This document shows, piece after piece, positions 17,047-25,643 of a stretch of DNA of 64,000 bases. The stretch is from an uncultured Lachnospiraceae bacterium (GTDB taxonomy: Bacteria > Bacillota > Clostridia > Lachnospirales > Lachnospiraceae). The DNA lies in the NCBI GenBank assembly GCA_947626775.1, contig CANQTL010000005.1, positions 59,550 to 123,549 on the forward strand, given 5' to 3'. How positions within the stretch are numbered: the first letter of the stretch is position 1; every line of letters starts with the position of its first letter. The translations under genes and the position numbers were made by a program. A model generated the notes under the pieces. It was not told the origin of the DNA. It saw nothing but the letters and a program-made list of their open reading frames with translations, and searched no databases.

Positions 17047-18678
17047 ATGATCAGGGTAAATCAGGTCAGGCTTCCCCTGTCCCACAGACAGGAGGATATT
17101 CTATATAAGACGGCGAAGATTCTGCGGATCTCTCCCAAAGCGGTCTTGTCGTGGCGGATTGCAAGGAAGTCCATAGACGCCAGAAAGAAGCCGGAGATCG
17201 CCGTGGTCTACTCGGTGGACGTCAGCGTGGAGTCGGAAGAAAGGGTACTGGAGCGCTGTCACAGCGCTCAGGCGCAGGCGGTGACGGAGAAAGCCTATGT
17301 CTTTGCGGCGTCCGGCGGGGAACGGCTTGTCCACAGACCGGTCATCGTCGGCAGCGGCCCGGCGGGGCTTTTCTGCGGGTATCTGCTGGCGAAGCACGGT
17401 TACAGGCCGCTGATTCTGGAGCGCGGCAGATGCGTGGAAGAGCGGCGAGAGGACGTGGAGCGGTTCTGGCGGGAAGGAACGCTGAATCCTGAGTCCAACG
17501 TGCAGTTCGGCGAGGGCGGCGCGGGCACATTCTCCGACGGCAAGCTGAATACGCTTGTGAAGGATAAATACGGCAGAAACCGGGAAGTGCTGCGCATCTT
17601 TGCAGAGGCGGGCGCGCCGGAGGAGATCCTGTATGAGGCGAAGCCGCACATCGGCACGGACATTCTGTGCGGGGTGGTGCGCCGGCTCAGGGAGCAGATC
17701 ATCGCCTGGGGCGGCGAAGTGCGTTTCGGGGCACAGATGACGGACATCCGCTGTGCGGATATGCAGATTGCGGGCGTCGTGGTAAACGGCGCGGAGACAG
17801 TCGCATGCGAGGCGGCAGTTCTCGCCGTGGGACACAGCGCCAGAGATACTTTTGAGATGCTGTATGAAAAACAGATTCCGATGGAGGCGAAAGCCTTTGC
17901 GGTGGGGCTTCGCATGGAACATCCCCGACGGATGATCGACGGGATACAGTACGGGCCTTCGCCCGACCCGCGTCTCCCGGCGGCAGATTACAAGGTGACG
18001 GCGCAGACGTCGTCGGGCCGTGGAGTTTACTCTTTCTGTATGTGCCCGGGCGGCTATGTGGTGAACGCCTCCTCCGAGCCGGGCAGGCTGGCGGTGAACG
18101 GCATGAGCTACAGCGGGCGGGACGGCGCGAACAGCAACAGCGCCGTGATTGTCACGGTGACGCCCGAGGACTACGGGGGAGATTCGCCTTTGTCGGGCGT
18201 GGCTTTTCAGCGGCGGCTGGAGGAGCGGGCGTACCGGATCGGCAGAGGCGCCGTACCCGTGGAGACTTACGGGGATTACAGGAAGGCCGTGACAGGGAAG
18301 GATGCGGGGGTTTCCGCGACCATGCGGGATGATCCCGGTTTTAAACCGGCTGTCAGGGGAGCATATCACATGGCGGCGGTGCATGAGATCTTGCCGCGGG
18401 AGCTGAACGAGGCTCTGGTCGAGGGAATTGACCTGATCGGTCAGACCATGCGGGGCTTTGCGGACGGCGGCGCGTATCTGTCCGGCGTGGAGAGCAGGAC
18501 GTCCTCTCCGGTCAGGATCACGCGGGACGAGACGGGGCAGTCCGCTCTGCGGGGGCTGTATCCCTGCGGAGAGGGCGCGGGATATGCGGGAGGCATCACT
18601 TCGGCTGCCATGGACGGCATGCTGATCGCCGAGAAGATCGCATCGCGTTACCGGCCTTTGGAACAGGATTCAGAATGA
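17047..18678 (+). CDS. FAD-dependent dehydrogenase, COG2509 type
   Basis: A 543-residue flavoprotein. Residues 1-95 form the N-terminal domain typical of this group (MIRVNQVRLPLSH, RISPKAVLSWRIARKSIDAR, VVYSVDVSV). The FAD-binding motif GSGPAGLFCGYLLAKHG begins near residue 100, followed by ILERGRCVEERREDV and VQFGEGGAGTFSDGKLNT. The C-terminus has YPCGEGAGYAGGITSAAMDG, which closes the FAD pocket. The family is widespread in Firmicutes with no settled substrate. ATG 17047 lacks a strong ribosome site. Its stop overlaps the proB start (ATGA), so it may be transcribed with the proline genes. Confidence 0.88.
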   Translation: MIRVNQVRLPLSHRQEDILYKTAKILRISPKAVLSWRIARKSIDARKKPEIAVVYSVDVSVESEERVLERCHSAQAQAVTEKAYVFAASGGERLVHRPVIVGSGPAGLFCGYLLAKHGYRPLILERGRCVEERREDVERFWREGTLNPESNVQFGEGGAGTFSDGKLNTLVKDKYGRNREVLRIFAEAGAPEEILYEAKPHIGTDILCGVVRRLREQIIAWGGEVRFGAQMTDIRCADMQIAGVVVNGAETVACEAAVLAVGHSARDTFEMLYEKQIPMEAKAFAVGLRMEHPRRMIDGIQYGPSPDPRLPAADYKVTAQTSSGRGVYSFCMCPGGYVVNASSEPGRLAVNGMSYSGRDGANSNSAVIVTVTPEDYGGDSPLSGVAFQRRLEERAYRIGRGAVPVETYGDYRKAVTGKDAGVSATMRDDPGFKPAVRGAYHMAAVHEILPRELNEALVEGIDLIGQTMRGFADGGAYLSGVESRTSSPVRITRDETGQSALRGLYPCGEGAGYAGGITSAAMDGMLIAEKIASRYRPLEQDSE

Positions 18679-19544
18679 GGATGAATATGGCGGATATCAG
18701 AGAAAGACTGAAAGACAAGAAACGGATCGTGATCAAAATCGGTTCGTCTTCCCTGCAGCATAAGGAGACAGGGGATTTCGACTATACGAAGCTGGACGTG
18801 CTCGTGCGGGAACTGTGCGACCTCAGGAACCGGGGCAAGGACGTGGTGCTGGTGACGTCGGGAGCGATCGCCGCGGGCAGGAAGGCGATCATGATGCAGG
18901 ATACCGGCGAGGATAATCCTACGGCGGTGAAGCAGGCGTGCGCGGCGATCGGGCAGGCGCGGCTGATGATGACCTATCAGAAGATCTTTGCGGAGTACAA
19001 TCAGGTGGCGGCGCAGATTCTGATGACGAAGAATACGATTATCGACAACCTGAACCGCTTTAACGCCCACAACACGTTTATGGAGCTCTTCAAGCTGGGC
19101 GTGGTGCCGATTGTGAACGAGAACGATACCATCGCCACCTATGAGCTGGGGATCGGCGACAACGACACGCTGTCAGCCATCGTGGCTTCCCTGATCGGAG
19201 CGGATATGCTGATTCTGCTGTCGGACATCGACGGACTCTACACGGATGATCCGCGTAGGAACCCGGACGCCAGATATATCGAAGTGGTGGAGAAGCTGAC
19301 GGACGAGCTGATGGAGATGGGCAAGACTTCCACGGGGAGCGATTCCGGTACGGGCGGCATGAATACCAAGCTGCAGGCGGCGAAGATCGCCAACAATATG
19401 GGCGTGGATATGGTGATCGCCAACAGCGAAGATATCAAGGTGATCCACCGGATTCTGGCGGGACAGAATATCGGCACGCTGTTTCTCGCGCACAGGGAGG
19501 AAGGCTTCGATCTGCCGCTGTATGTACAGCAGATGCACGAGTAA
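18675..19544 (+). CDS. proB: Glutamate 5-kinase
   Basis: A 289-residue enzyme that phosphorylates glutamate to gamma-glutamyl phosphate, the first step of proline synthesis. It is the short form with only the amino acid kinase domain, without the C-terminal PUA domain of E. coli ProB. Key stretches are RIVIKIGSSSL, VVLVTSGAIAAG, VPIVNENDTIA, ILLSDIDGLYT and the glycine-rich STGSDSGTGGMNTKLQAA. The start is uncertain: ATG 18675 overlaps the previous stop, while ATG 18687 (MADIRERLKD) has GAGG 6 bases upstream and fits the family N-terminus. The operon proB-DUF896-formyl-THF ligase-proA follows. Confidence 0.95.
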   Translation: MRMNMADIRERLKDKKRIVIKIGSSSLQHKETGDFDYTKLDVLVRELCDLRNRGKDVVLVTSGAIAAGRKAIMMQDTGEDNPTAVKQACAAIGQARLMMTYQKIFAEYNQVAAQILMTKNTIIDNLNRFNAHNTFMELFKLGVVPIVNENDTIATYELGIGDNDTLSAIVASLIGADMLILLSDIDGLYTDDPRRNPDARYIEVVEKLTDELMEMGKTSTGSDSGTGGMNTKLQAAKIANNMGVDMVIANSEDIKVIHRILAGQNIGTLFLAHREEGFDLPLYVQQMHE

Positions 19545-19625
19545 GGCGGCCGGGCGGCGCTGCGGGCAGGAACCGGAGGGCGGTCTGAGAACGCGGATCA
19601 GATAAAAGGATCGGGAGAGCAGGAT

Positions 19626-19874
19626 ATGACGGTATCGGAAATGACCGGACGAATCAACGAACTGTATCACAAATCGCAGAAAGAAGGGCTGACCGAGGCG
19701 GAAAAAGAGGAACAGAAGCGGCTTCGGCAGGCTTATGTGGCCAATGTGCGGGCGAATCTGCGCGGACAGCTCAACAATATCTCGATCGTGGAGAAGGATG
19801 GCTCCGTCACTGATCTGGGAGAGAAGTTTGGCAGAAAGAAGCGAGCCGGAGGCGGGGATGGAGAGAGACGATAA
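19626..19874 (+). CDS. DUF896 (YnzC-type) small protein
   Basis: An 82-residue protein of the DUF896/YnzC family, small helical-hairpin proteins of Gram-positive bacteria. Conserved parts are INELYHKSQKEGLTEAEKEEQ and LRQAYVANVRANLRGQL. In B. subtilis a homologue is SOS-regulated, but no LexA site is seen here. It has its own GGGAGAGCAGGAT before ATG 19626 and overlaps the formyl-THF ligase gene by 17 bases. Its presence inside the proline operon is a matter of co-transcription, with no known link to proline. Confidence 0.9.
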   Translation: MTVSEMTGRINELYHKSQKEGLTEAEKEEQKRLRQAYVANVRANLRGQLNNISIVEKDGSVTDLGEKFGRKKRAGGGDGERR

Positions 19875-20499
19875 AAAGGAGCTGCGCAGGCGTATCCTGT
19901 CCCTTCGCGACGGGTTGGACGCGGTGCGGAAAGCGGCGTGGGATGCGGCCATTGCGGACAATGTTCTGCGTATGGAAGAGTATCGGGAAGCCGACGCGGT
20001 TCTCGCCTATGCGAGTTACCGGGGCGAGGTCGATACGCGCGGGCTGCTCGAACGGGCGCTGGCGGATGGCAAGGCGGTGTTCGCGCCCCGGGTCCTGGAC
20101 AGGGAGATGGAGTTTTGGCGGATGGAAGCCATGAGCGATCTGCGGGAGGGCTACCGGGGCATTCCGGAGCCTGAGGGGCAACTGTCCTTTCCGGCGTGGC
20201 TCAGTATGCGGGGAAACCCGCCGCACGGCGGTCAGGGACAGGCGGACGACAAAGACGGGCCTGCGGATCCGGTATGCCGGGTCATGATGTGGATGCCGGG
20301 GGTCGTCTTCGACAGAGAGCGGAACCGCATCGGTTACGGCGGCGGCTTCTATGACAGATACCTGGGACGTCTGAGCGCAGATTTTGTCCTGTTTACGGCG
20401 GCGCTGGCTTACGGCTGTCAGGTGCTCGACGCAGTCCCCTGCGGGGAACATGACGTCAGACCCGACAGGATCGTGACGGAGCGCGGCGTGATATTTTAA
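19858..20499 (+). CDS. 5-formyltetrahydrofolate cyclo-ligase
   Basis: A 213-residue enzyme converting 5-formyl-THF to 5,10-methenyl-THF with ATP, which returns stored folate to the one-carbon pool. The family motif NRIGYGGGFYDRYL lies near residue 158, and the N-terminal KKELRRRILSLRD and C-terminal PCGEHDVRPDRIVTE are typical. The ATG (19858) follows GGAGGCGGGG and overlaps the DUF896 gene. An insertion of about 15 polar residues (GNPPHGGQGQADDKDGPAD) before the last domain is not usual and is probably a surface loop. Confidence 0.94.
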   Translation: MERDDKKELRRRILSLRDGLDAVRKAAWDAAIADNVLRMEEYREADAVLAYASYRGEVDTRGLLERALADGKAVFAPRVLDREMEFWRMEAMSDLREGYRGIPEPEGQLSFPAWLSMRGNPPHGGQGQADDKDGPADPVCRVMMWMPGVVFDRERNRIGYGGGFYDRYLGRLSADFVLFTAALAYGCQVLDAVPCGEHDVRPDRIVTERGVIF

Positions 20500-20514
20500 G
20501 AGAGGAATGGCGAT

Positions 20515-21762
20515 ATGGAATATTTGGAACAGTTAGGACAGAGAGCGGCGGAGGCGAAATATGCGCTGCAGAGGCTGGCCACGGAAGACAAGAACCGGGC
20601 GCTGGCGGCGGCGGCCGCCGCCCTCGTGAGGCAGACGGAGCGCATTCTGGCAGCGAACGGAAGAGACTATCAGACCGCCCGGGAAGGCGGCATGTCGGAG
20701 GCGCTGCTGGACCGGCTGAAACTGACCCCGGAACGGATCGAAGCGATGGCGGAAGGGCTCAGGCAGATCGCCGCGCTTCCCGATCCCGTGGGCGAGGTGA
20801 TAGAGCACTTCGACAGGCCGAACGGGCTGCACATCGACAAAGTCAGAGTGCCGATGGGCGTTATCGGCATCATCTATGAAGCCCGTCCCAACGTGACGGC
20901 GGATGCTTTCGGCCTGTGCTTTAAGACGGGTAATGCGGTGATCCTGAAGGGCGGCAGAGACGCGGCGTGCTCCAACGAGGCGATTACAGAGACGATCAGG
21001 GAGGCGCTTGCGTCTGAGAAGATCCCTGTGGACGCCGTACAGCTGATCACGGACAATGACCGGGCGGTGACCACCGCTTTCATGAAGATGAAACGGTATG
21101 TGGATCTGCTGATCCCGCGGGGCGGCGCTGGTCTGATCCAGGCGGTGATGGAGAACAGCACCATCCCCGTGATCGAGACGGGCACGGGCAACTGCCATAT
21201 CTATGTGGACGAGGACGCGGATCTGGACAAGGCGGTTCCCATCATCCTCAATGCCAAGACCCAGCGCATCGGCGTGTGCAACGCCTGCGAGTCGCTGCTT
21301 GTCCATGAAAAGATCGCGGAGATTTTTCTTCCTGCGCTGGGCGCCGCACTGCGCGAAAAACAGGTGCAGATGCGCGGCGACGAGACTGTGCAGCGGCTGA
21401 TTCCGGGCGCTGTGGCTGCCACCGAGGAGGACTACGGCACAGAGTATCTGGACTATATCATCTCTATGAAGACAGTGCGCTCCGTGGAGGAGGCCATAGA
21501 ACATATCAACCGCTACAACACGAAGCACTCCGACGCTATCCTCACGGAAAACGGCGAACATGCCGAACGTTTCTTACAGGGCGTGGATTCGGCCTGCGTC
21601 TATGTGAACGCATCCACCCGCTTCACTGACGGCTTTGAGTTTGGTTTCGGCGCGGAGATCGGCATCAGCACACAGAAACTCCACGCGAGAGGGCCCATGG
21701 GTCTGCGGGAACTCACCACTTACAAATACCTGATCCGCGGCAGCGGTCAGATCCGTGCATAG
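20515..21762 (+). CDS. proA: Gamma-glutamyl phosphate reductase
   Basis: A 415-residue NADPH-dependent aldehyde-dehydrogenase-type enzyme that reduces gamma-glutamyl phosphate to glutamate semialdehyde, step two of proline synthesis. The active-site cysteine sits in RIGVCNACESLLV, and GVIGIIYEARPNVTADAFGLCFKTGNAVILKGG, cofactor-binding PRGGAGLIQ and DSACVYVNASTRFTDGFEFG are family hallmarks. It starts 15 bases after the preceding gene with AGAGGAATGG. proC is not in the window. Confidence 0.97.
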   Translation: MEYLEQLGQRAAEAKYALQRLATEDKNRALAAAAAALVRQTERILAANGRDYQTAREGGMSEALLDRLKLTPERIEAMAEGLRQIAALPDPVGEVIEHFDRPNGLHIDKVRVPMGVIGIIYEARPNVTADAFGLCFKTGNAVILKGGRDAACSNEAITETIREALASEKIPVDAVQLITDNDRAVTTAFMKMKRYVDLLIPRGGAGLIQAVMENSTIPVIETGTGNCHIYVDEDADLDKAVPIILNAKTQRIGVCNACESLLVHEKIAEIFLPALGAALREKQVQMRGDETVQRLIPGAVAATEEDYGTEYLDYIISMKTVRSVEEAIEHINRYNTKHSDAILTENGEHAERFLQGVDSACVYVNASTRFTDGFEFGFGAEIGISTQKLHARGPMGLRELTTYKYLIRGSGQIRA

Positions 21763-21822
21763 AGAATCTGCGGCGGCGCGTGAAAACAGGACCGGAGCGG
21801 AACAGAATTCTGCGAAAACAGG

Positions 21823-21851
21823 TTGACAATTCCATAGAAATGAAATAATAT
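21823..21851 (+). promoter_or_regulatory. Strong sigma-A promoter for arsR-type gene
   Basis: TTGACA (21823-21828) and TAATAT (21846-21851) have the ideal 17-base spacing. The predicted transcription start falls inside the inverted repeat at 21852-21875, which suggests direct repression. Confidence 0.8.
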
Positions 21852-21875
21852 ACATATGAACAGATAATCATATGT
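21852..21875 (+). promoter_or_regulatory. Inverted-repeat operator of ArsR/SmtB type
   Basis: ACATATGA (21852-21859) and TCATATGT (21868-21875) are perfect inverted copies separated by 8 bases. The half-site ATATGAACA is the one found in operators of metal-sensing ArsR/SmtB proteins such as CzrA. It overlaps the predicted transcription start, so the downstream regulator probably represses itself. Confidence 0.7.
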
Positions 21876-21894
21876 GTATGGAGGAGGAAGCGGA

Positions 21895-22263
21895 ATGGCA
21901 GAAGAATACGGTGCAGAGGAAGCGCGAAGCGGATCCGGCGCGGCGCGGGAAGATATTGTGGAGAAAGTTTCCAGACAGCAGCCGGACGACGAAATCCTGT
22001 ATGATCTCGCGGAGCTTTTCAAGGTATTCGGAGATTCCACAAGGATCAAGATTCTGTATTCCATGTTCGAGAACGAGCTTTGCGTCAATGATATTGCAAA
22101 GCTGCTGAATTTAAGCCAGTCCTCCGTAAGCCATCAGCTCAGGATCCTGAAGACATCCAAGCTGGTAAAGTTCAGACGGGAGGGAAAATCCGTCTATTAT
22201 TCGCTGGACGACGAGCATGTCCGCGCGATTATCAGCATGGGGATGGAGCATGTGGAAGAGTGA
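21895..22263 (+). CDS. ArsR/SmtB-family metal-responsive repressor
   Basis: A 122-residue winged-helix repressor. After a 30-residue polar N-terminus come LYDLAELFKVFGDSTRIKILYSMFENELCVNDIA, the recognition helix LSQSSVSHQLRILKTSKLVKF and the wing RREGKSVYYSLDDEHVRAII. ELCV contains a cysteine at the alpha-3 metal position, and the C-terminal helix has HVRAIISMGMEHVEE, giving His residues compatible with an alpha-5 zinc-type site. GGAGGAGGAAG precedes ATG 21895; an in-frame ATG at 21874 falls in the operator. Ligand (zinc, cadmium, other) is an inference. It is followed by a small HMA protein. Confidence 0.9.
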   Translation: MAEEYGAEEARSGSGAAREDIVEKVSRQQPDDEILYDLAELFKVFGDSTRIKILYSMFENELCVNDIAKLLNLSQSSVSHQLRILKTSKLVKFRREGKSVYYSLDDEHVRAIISMGMEHVEE

Positions 22264-22306
22264 GCGGCGCATATGGGAACGGAAGACTAAGACGGAGGAA
22301 GGAAGT

Positions 22307-22525
22307 ATGACAAAGACTTATAAGATCGAAGTGGACTGTGCGAACTGTGCGGAGAAAATGCAGGAGGCCGCCGGTAAAACCGCAGGCGTCGCCGGGGCGG
22401 TCGTGAGTTTTATGACACAGAAGATGAAGGTGGATTTCGAGGACGGCGCCGACGAAAAGGCGGTTATGAAGCAGGTGCTGAAGGCCTGCAGAAAGGTGGA
22501 GCCGGACTGCGACATCGAGATCTGA
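22307..22525 (+). CDS. HMA-domain heavy-metal chaperone
   Basis: A 72-residue heavy-metal-associated domain protein. The metal motif is DCANCAEKM (Cys-x-x-Cys at about residues 11-14), followed by the ferredoxin-like fold with VVSFMTQKMKVDFEDGAD. The motif DCANCA is the form found in N-terminal domains of zinc/cadmium P-type ATPases more than the MxCxxC of copper chaperones. GGAGGAAGGAAGT precedes the ATG. It lies 43 bases after the ArsR gene and is likely in the same transcript. The usual partner, a metal-exporting P-type ATPase, is not downstream. Confidence 0.9.
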   Translation: MTKTYKIEVDCANCAEKMQEAAGKTAGVAGAVVSFMTQKMKVDFEDGADEKAVMKQVLKACRKVEPDCDIEI

Positions 22526-22561
22526 GAGCGCAGGAATCCATCTTTAAATCCGGTCTTGCTG

Positions 22562-22590
22562 TTGCAACATCAAATCTCTCATGGTAAAAT
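22562..22590 (+). promoter_or_regulatory. Candidate sigma-A promoter for hybrid kinase gene
   Basis: TTGCAA (22562-22567), 17 bases, TAAAAT (22585-22590), with a TGG just before the -10 box. The kinase ATG is at 22639. Confidence 0.6.
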
Positions 22591-22638
22591 GGTTAAATAT
22601 CGGGATAAAACGATGTGATATACGGCACGGGAGGATTT

Positions 22639-25590
22639 ATGAAGTCTTCGGCAAAGAAGGAAAATAAGGCGATTCTCTGGGAGATCGTTTTTATATGCGC
22701 GCTTCTGGCATTTATCTCGTTCTCCTTTTATGTCTTTGCAAGAGACAACAGCAGACGCGTTCTGGAGCAGAACGACAGTTACATCGAGTCTGCGACGCGG
22801 CAGTCCGCCGCGCGCATGAACGATCTGCTCGCTCTTGCCGGCAACAATGTGGAAATACTGGCGCATCTGTACGGTTCCCTCATGACAGACCCGGAAGTGG
22901 ACGAGGATATGCTTCGGGACATGACGGAACGTTCTTTTTTTGACTATGTGGAATTTATCTCTCCGGACGGAACGGATCTGGCCGCCGACGGCAGGACTGC
23001 GGATCTGTCCGACCGGGAGTACTTTCAGGACGGCATGCGCGGCAACAGCGGCATGAGCGTTGTCTATCATTCCAGGATCACCAATGAGACTCTGCTTATC
23101 TTTTATACGCCCCTTTATTACGAGGATGGGATCATCGGCGTCCTGAGCGGCATCCTGCGCGAGGAGACGATACCGGAGCATCTGGCGGGTGTGGATTATT
23201 TCGGCATGCAGGGCAGCTCCTATCTGATCGAGGCCAACGGCAATGTGATCAGCTACTCGGGAAGCGGCGAGAAGCCGGCGAATCTGCTGGAGCAGTTCAG
23301 AAGCAACGGGAAACTCGCCGAGGAAGACCTGGTCAAGCTGGAGAACGCTCTGGCCACCGGCACGTCGGCGAAATTCAACTATATCGGGGGAAGCGGCGCG
23401 GGCAGCGCCTACGTCATGGCGCTTGCGGACGACAGCCTCTTTTTGGTGCAGAGCCTGCCTTCGCGGCTCAACAGGGGGATGACGCAGAGCGCGAACTCTG
23501 CGGGAATCCGGCTGGAGATCAGGCTGTTCATAGCGTTCCTTCTGTATGTCGGATATCTTCTAGTTAAGAACTGGCTGCAGCGGCGGCAGCTTCTCTCCGA
23601 GAAGCAGGAGATCTCCAGGGTGGCGGACGCCGTGCCGCACCTGTTTACACGGTTCGCCCTCGTGGATCTGGAAGAGGACACCTACGAATATCTGGAGGGC
23701 AAAAAGGGGGACGCGCCGGAGCGCGGGAGATACACCGATCTGATCGAGCATCTGCGGTCGAAATATGTCGCGGAGGACGACAGCGGCAGGACGATGGCCG
23801 TTGTGATCACGCCGGAACAGATCCGGCGGAGACTGACGGAGGATAAGCCGTTTCTGCAGTTTGAATATCAGATTGACATGAACGGACGACGGTGGGAGAA
23901 TATGTCCGTCATGTGTCTGCAGCGCGAGGAGGGTCTGGCCGTCAAGGTGCTCTTTGCCATTCAGGACGTGACCGCGATCAAGGAGAGAGAGATCGAGATC
24001 CGCATGGCTTTAAAGAGCGCTTCGGAGGCCGCGGAAGCCGCCAACCGCGCGAAGTCGGATTTTCTGGCACGCATGTCCCACGATATCCGCACGCCCATGA
24101 ATGCCATTATGGGCATGACCGCTGTGGCGGCGATGCATATGGACGATCAGGAGCGGCTCACGGACTGTCTGAGCAAGATCACGATTTCCAGCAGACATCT
24201 GCTGGCGCTGATCAACGACGTGCTGGATATGTCCAAGATCGAGAGCGGCAAGGTCACTCTGAGCGAGGAACCCTTTACCATGTCCGACATGGTGGAGAGT
24301 GTCGTCACGATCATCAGGGCCCAGGTGAACGACAAGCGCCAGCAGCTCCGGGTCCATATCTCGGATATCTCCCACGAGGACGTCATCGGAGACACGCTTC
24401 GTCTCCGCCAGATTTTTGTCAACATTCTCGGCAATGCCGTAAAGTTTACTCCGGAGGGCGGCGTCATCACGTTCCATATCAGGGAGCGCGACAGCCGTAT
24501 CTACGGTATGGGCTGTTATGAGTTTGTCTGCGAGGATACCGGCGTCGGTATGGATCAGGAGTTCATCAAGACGATTTTCGATCCGTTTACGAGGGCGCAG
24601 GACTCTGTCAACAACAAGATAGAGGGCACCGGACTCGGCATGTCCATCACGCGCAATATTGTCCGCATGATGGAGGGCGATATCAAGGTGGAGAGCACGC
24701 CGGGGCGCGGATCAAAATTTACGGTACAGGTGCATCTGAAGCTGCAGAATACAGAGGCGGACGATGTGAAAGGGCTGGAGGATCTGCGGGTTTTGGTGGC
24801 GGACGACGACCAGAGTTCCTGCATCAGCACCTGCGACATCCTGGAGAGCATCGGCATGAGGGCGGAGTGGGTGCTGAGCGGCGACGGGGCGATCGAAAGG
24901 ACCGTCGCGGCCCACGAGGCGGGAGAAGATTACGCCGCCGTCATACTGGACTGGAAGATGCCGCCGGGCAGGGACGGCGTCGATACGGCCAGAGAGATCC
25001 GCAGGCTGGTTGGCGATGAGCTCCCGATTATCATTCTGTCGGCGTACGACTGGACGGAGGTCGAGGCGGAGGCGAGAGAAGCCGGGATCCAGGCTTTCAT
25101 TGAGAAGCCGTTGTTCCGTTCGCGTCTTGTGTACGCGCTTCGGTCCGTGCTGGGACAGGAGAGCGGAACACAGAGGACGGGAATTGACGAACTGGAGAAG
25201 CAGAGCCATGAGGGAAGGCATATTCTGCTGGTGGAGGACAATGAACTGAACCGCGAGATTGCCGTAGAGCTGCTCTCCTACATCGGCGTCGATGTGGAAC
25301 AGGCGGCTGACGGCAGGGAGGCAGTCGAGCTGGTGGCGGACAGCGCGCCGGATTATTACGATCTGATCTTTATGGATATTCAGATGCCGGTCATGGACGG
25401 ATATGAGGCTGCGCGGCGGATACGCGCGCTGCCGCGCGGGGACGCGAAGACCATTCCGATCGTGGCGATGACGGCGAACGCTTTTGCGGACGATATCAGG
25501 GAGGCTCTGGAGGCGGGTATGAATGACCATATCGCGAAGCCCGTGGAGGTGGAGAAGCTGCAGGAGGCTCTGAACAAATGGCTGAAATGA
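22639..25590 (+). CDS. Hybrid sensor histidine kinase with two receiver domains
   Basis: A 983-residue membrane sensor. Order: transmembrane helix (about 13-35), extracytoplasmic sensor of dCache type (about 36-285, with YVEFISPDGTDL and DREYFQDGMRGNSGMSVVYHS), second membrane helix (about 292-312), a PAS-like linker, HisKA with the phospho-acceptor His481 in MSHDIRTPMNAIMGM, HATPase with ILGNAVKFTPEGG and GTGLGMSI, receiver 1 (Asp771 in LDWKMPP) and receiver 2 (Asp913 in FMDIQMPVMDG). Both receivers keep the conserved Asp and Lys. ATG 22639 has GGGAGG 5 bases upstream. There is no phosphotransfer or response-regulator gene beside it. The ligand is unknown; dCache domains often bind amino acids or other small molecules. 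Confidence 0.93.
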   Translation: MKSSAKKENKAILWEIVFICALLAFISFSFYVFARDNSRRVLEQNDSYIESATRQSAARMNDLLALAGNNVEILAHLYGSLMTDPEVDEDMLRDMTERSFFDYVEFISPDGTDLAADGRTADLSDREYFQDGMRGNSGMSVVYHSRITNETLLIFYTPLYYEDGIIGVLSGILREETIPEHLAGVDYFGMQGSSYLIEANGNVISYSGSGEKPANLLEQFRSNGKLAEEDLVKLENALATGTSAKFNYIGGSGAGSAYVMALADDSLFLVQSLPSRLNRGMTQSANSAGIRLEIRLFIAFLLYVGYLLVKNWLQRRQLLSEKQEISRVADAVPHLFTRFALVDLEEDTYEYLEGKKGDAPERGRYTDLIEHLRSKYVAEDDSGRTMAVVITPEQIRRRLTEDKPFLQFEYQIDMNGRRWENMSVMCLQREEGLAVKVLFAIQDVTAIKEREIEIRMALKSASEAAEAANRAKSDFLARMSHDIRTPMNAIMGMTAVAAMHMDDQERLTDCLSKITISSRHLLALINDVLDMSKIESGKVTLSEEPFTMSDMVESVVTIIRAQVNDKRQQLRVHISDISHEDVIGDTLRLRQIFVNILGNAVKFTPEGGVITFHIRERDSRIYGMGCYEFVCEDTGVGMDQEFIKTIFDPFTRAQDSVNNKIEGTGLGMSITRNIVRMMEGDIKVESTPGRGSKFTVQVHLKLQNTEADDVKGLEDLRVLVADDDQSSCISTCDILESIGMRAEWVLSGDGAIERTVAAHEAGEDYAAVILDWKMPPGRDGVDTAREIRRLVGDELPIIILSAYDWTEVEAEAREAGIQAFIEKPLFRSRLVYALRSVLGQESGTQRTGIDELEKQSHEGRHILLVEDNELNREIAVELLSYIGVDVEQAADGREAVELVADSAPDYYDLIFMDIQMPVMDGYEAARRIRALPRGDAKTIPIVAMTANAFADDIREALEAGMNDHIAKPVEVEKLQEALNKWLK

Positions 25591-25643
25591 CGGACGGCAT
25601 GTCCGATATGCGTGGCTGACCGGTCACATGGAAGGAGATTGTA

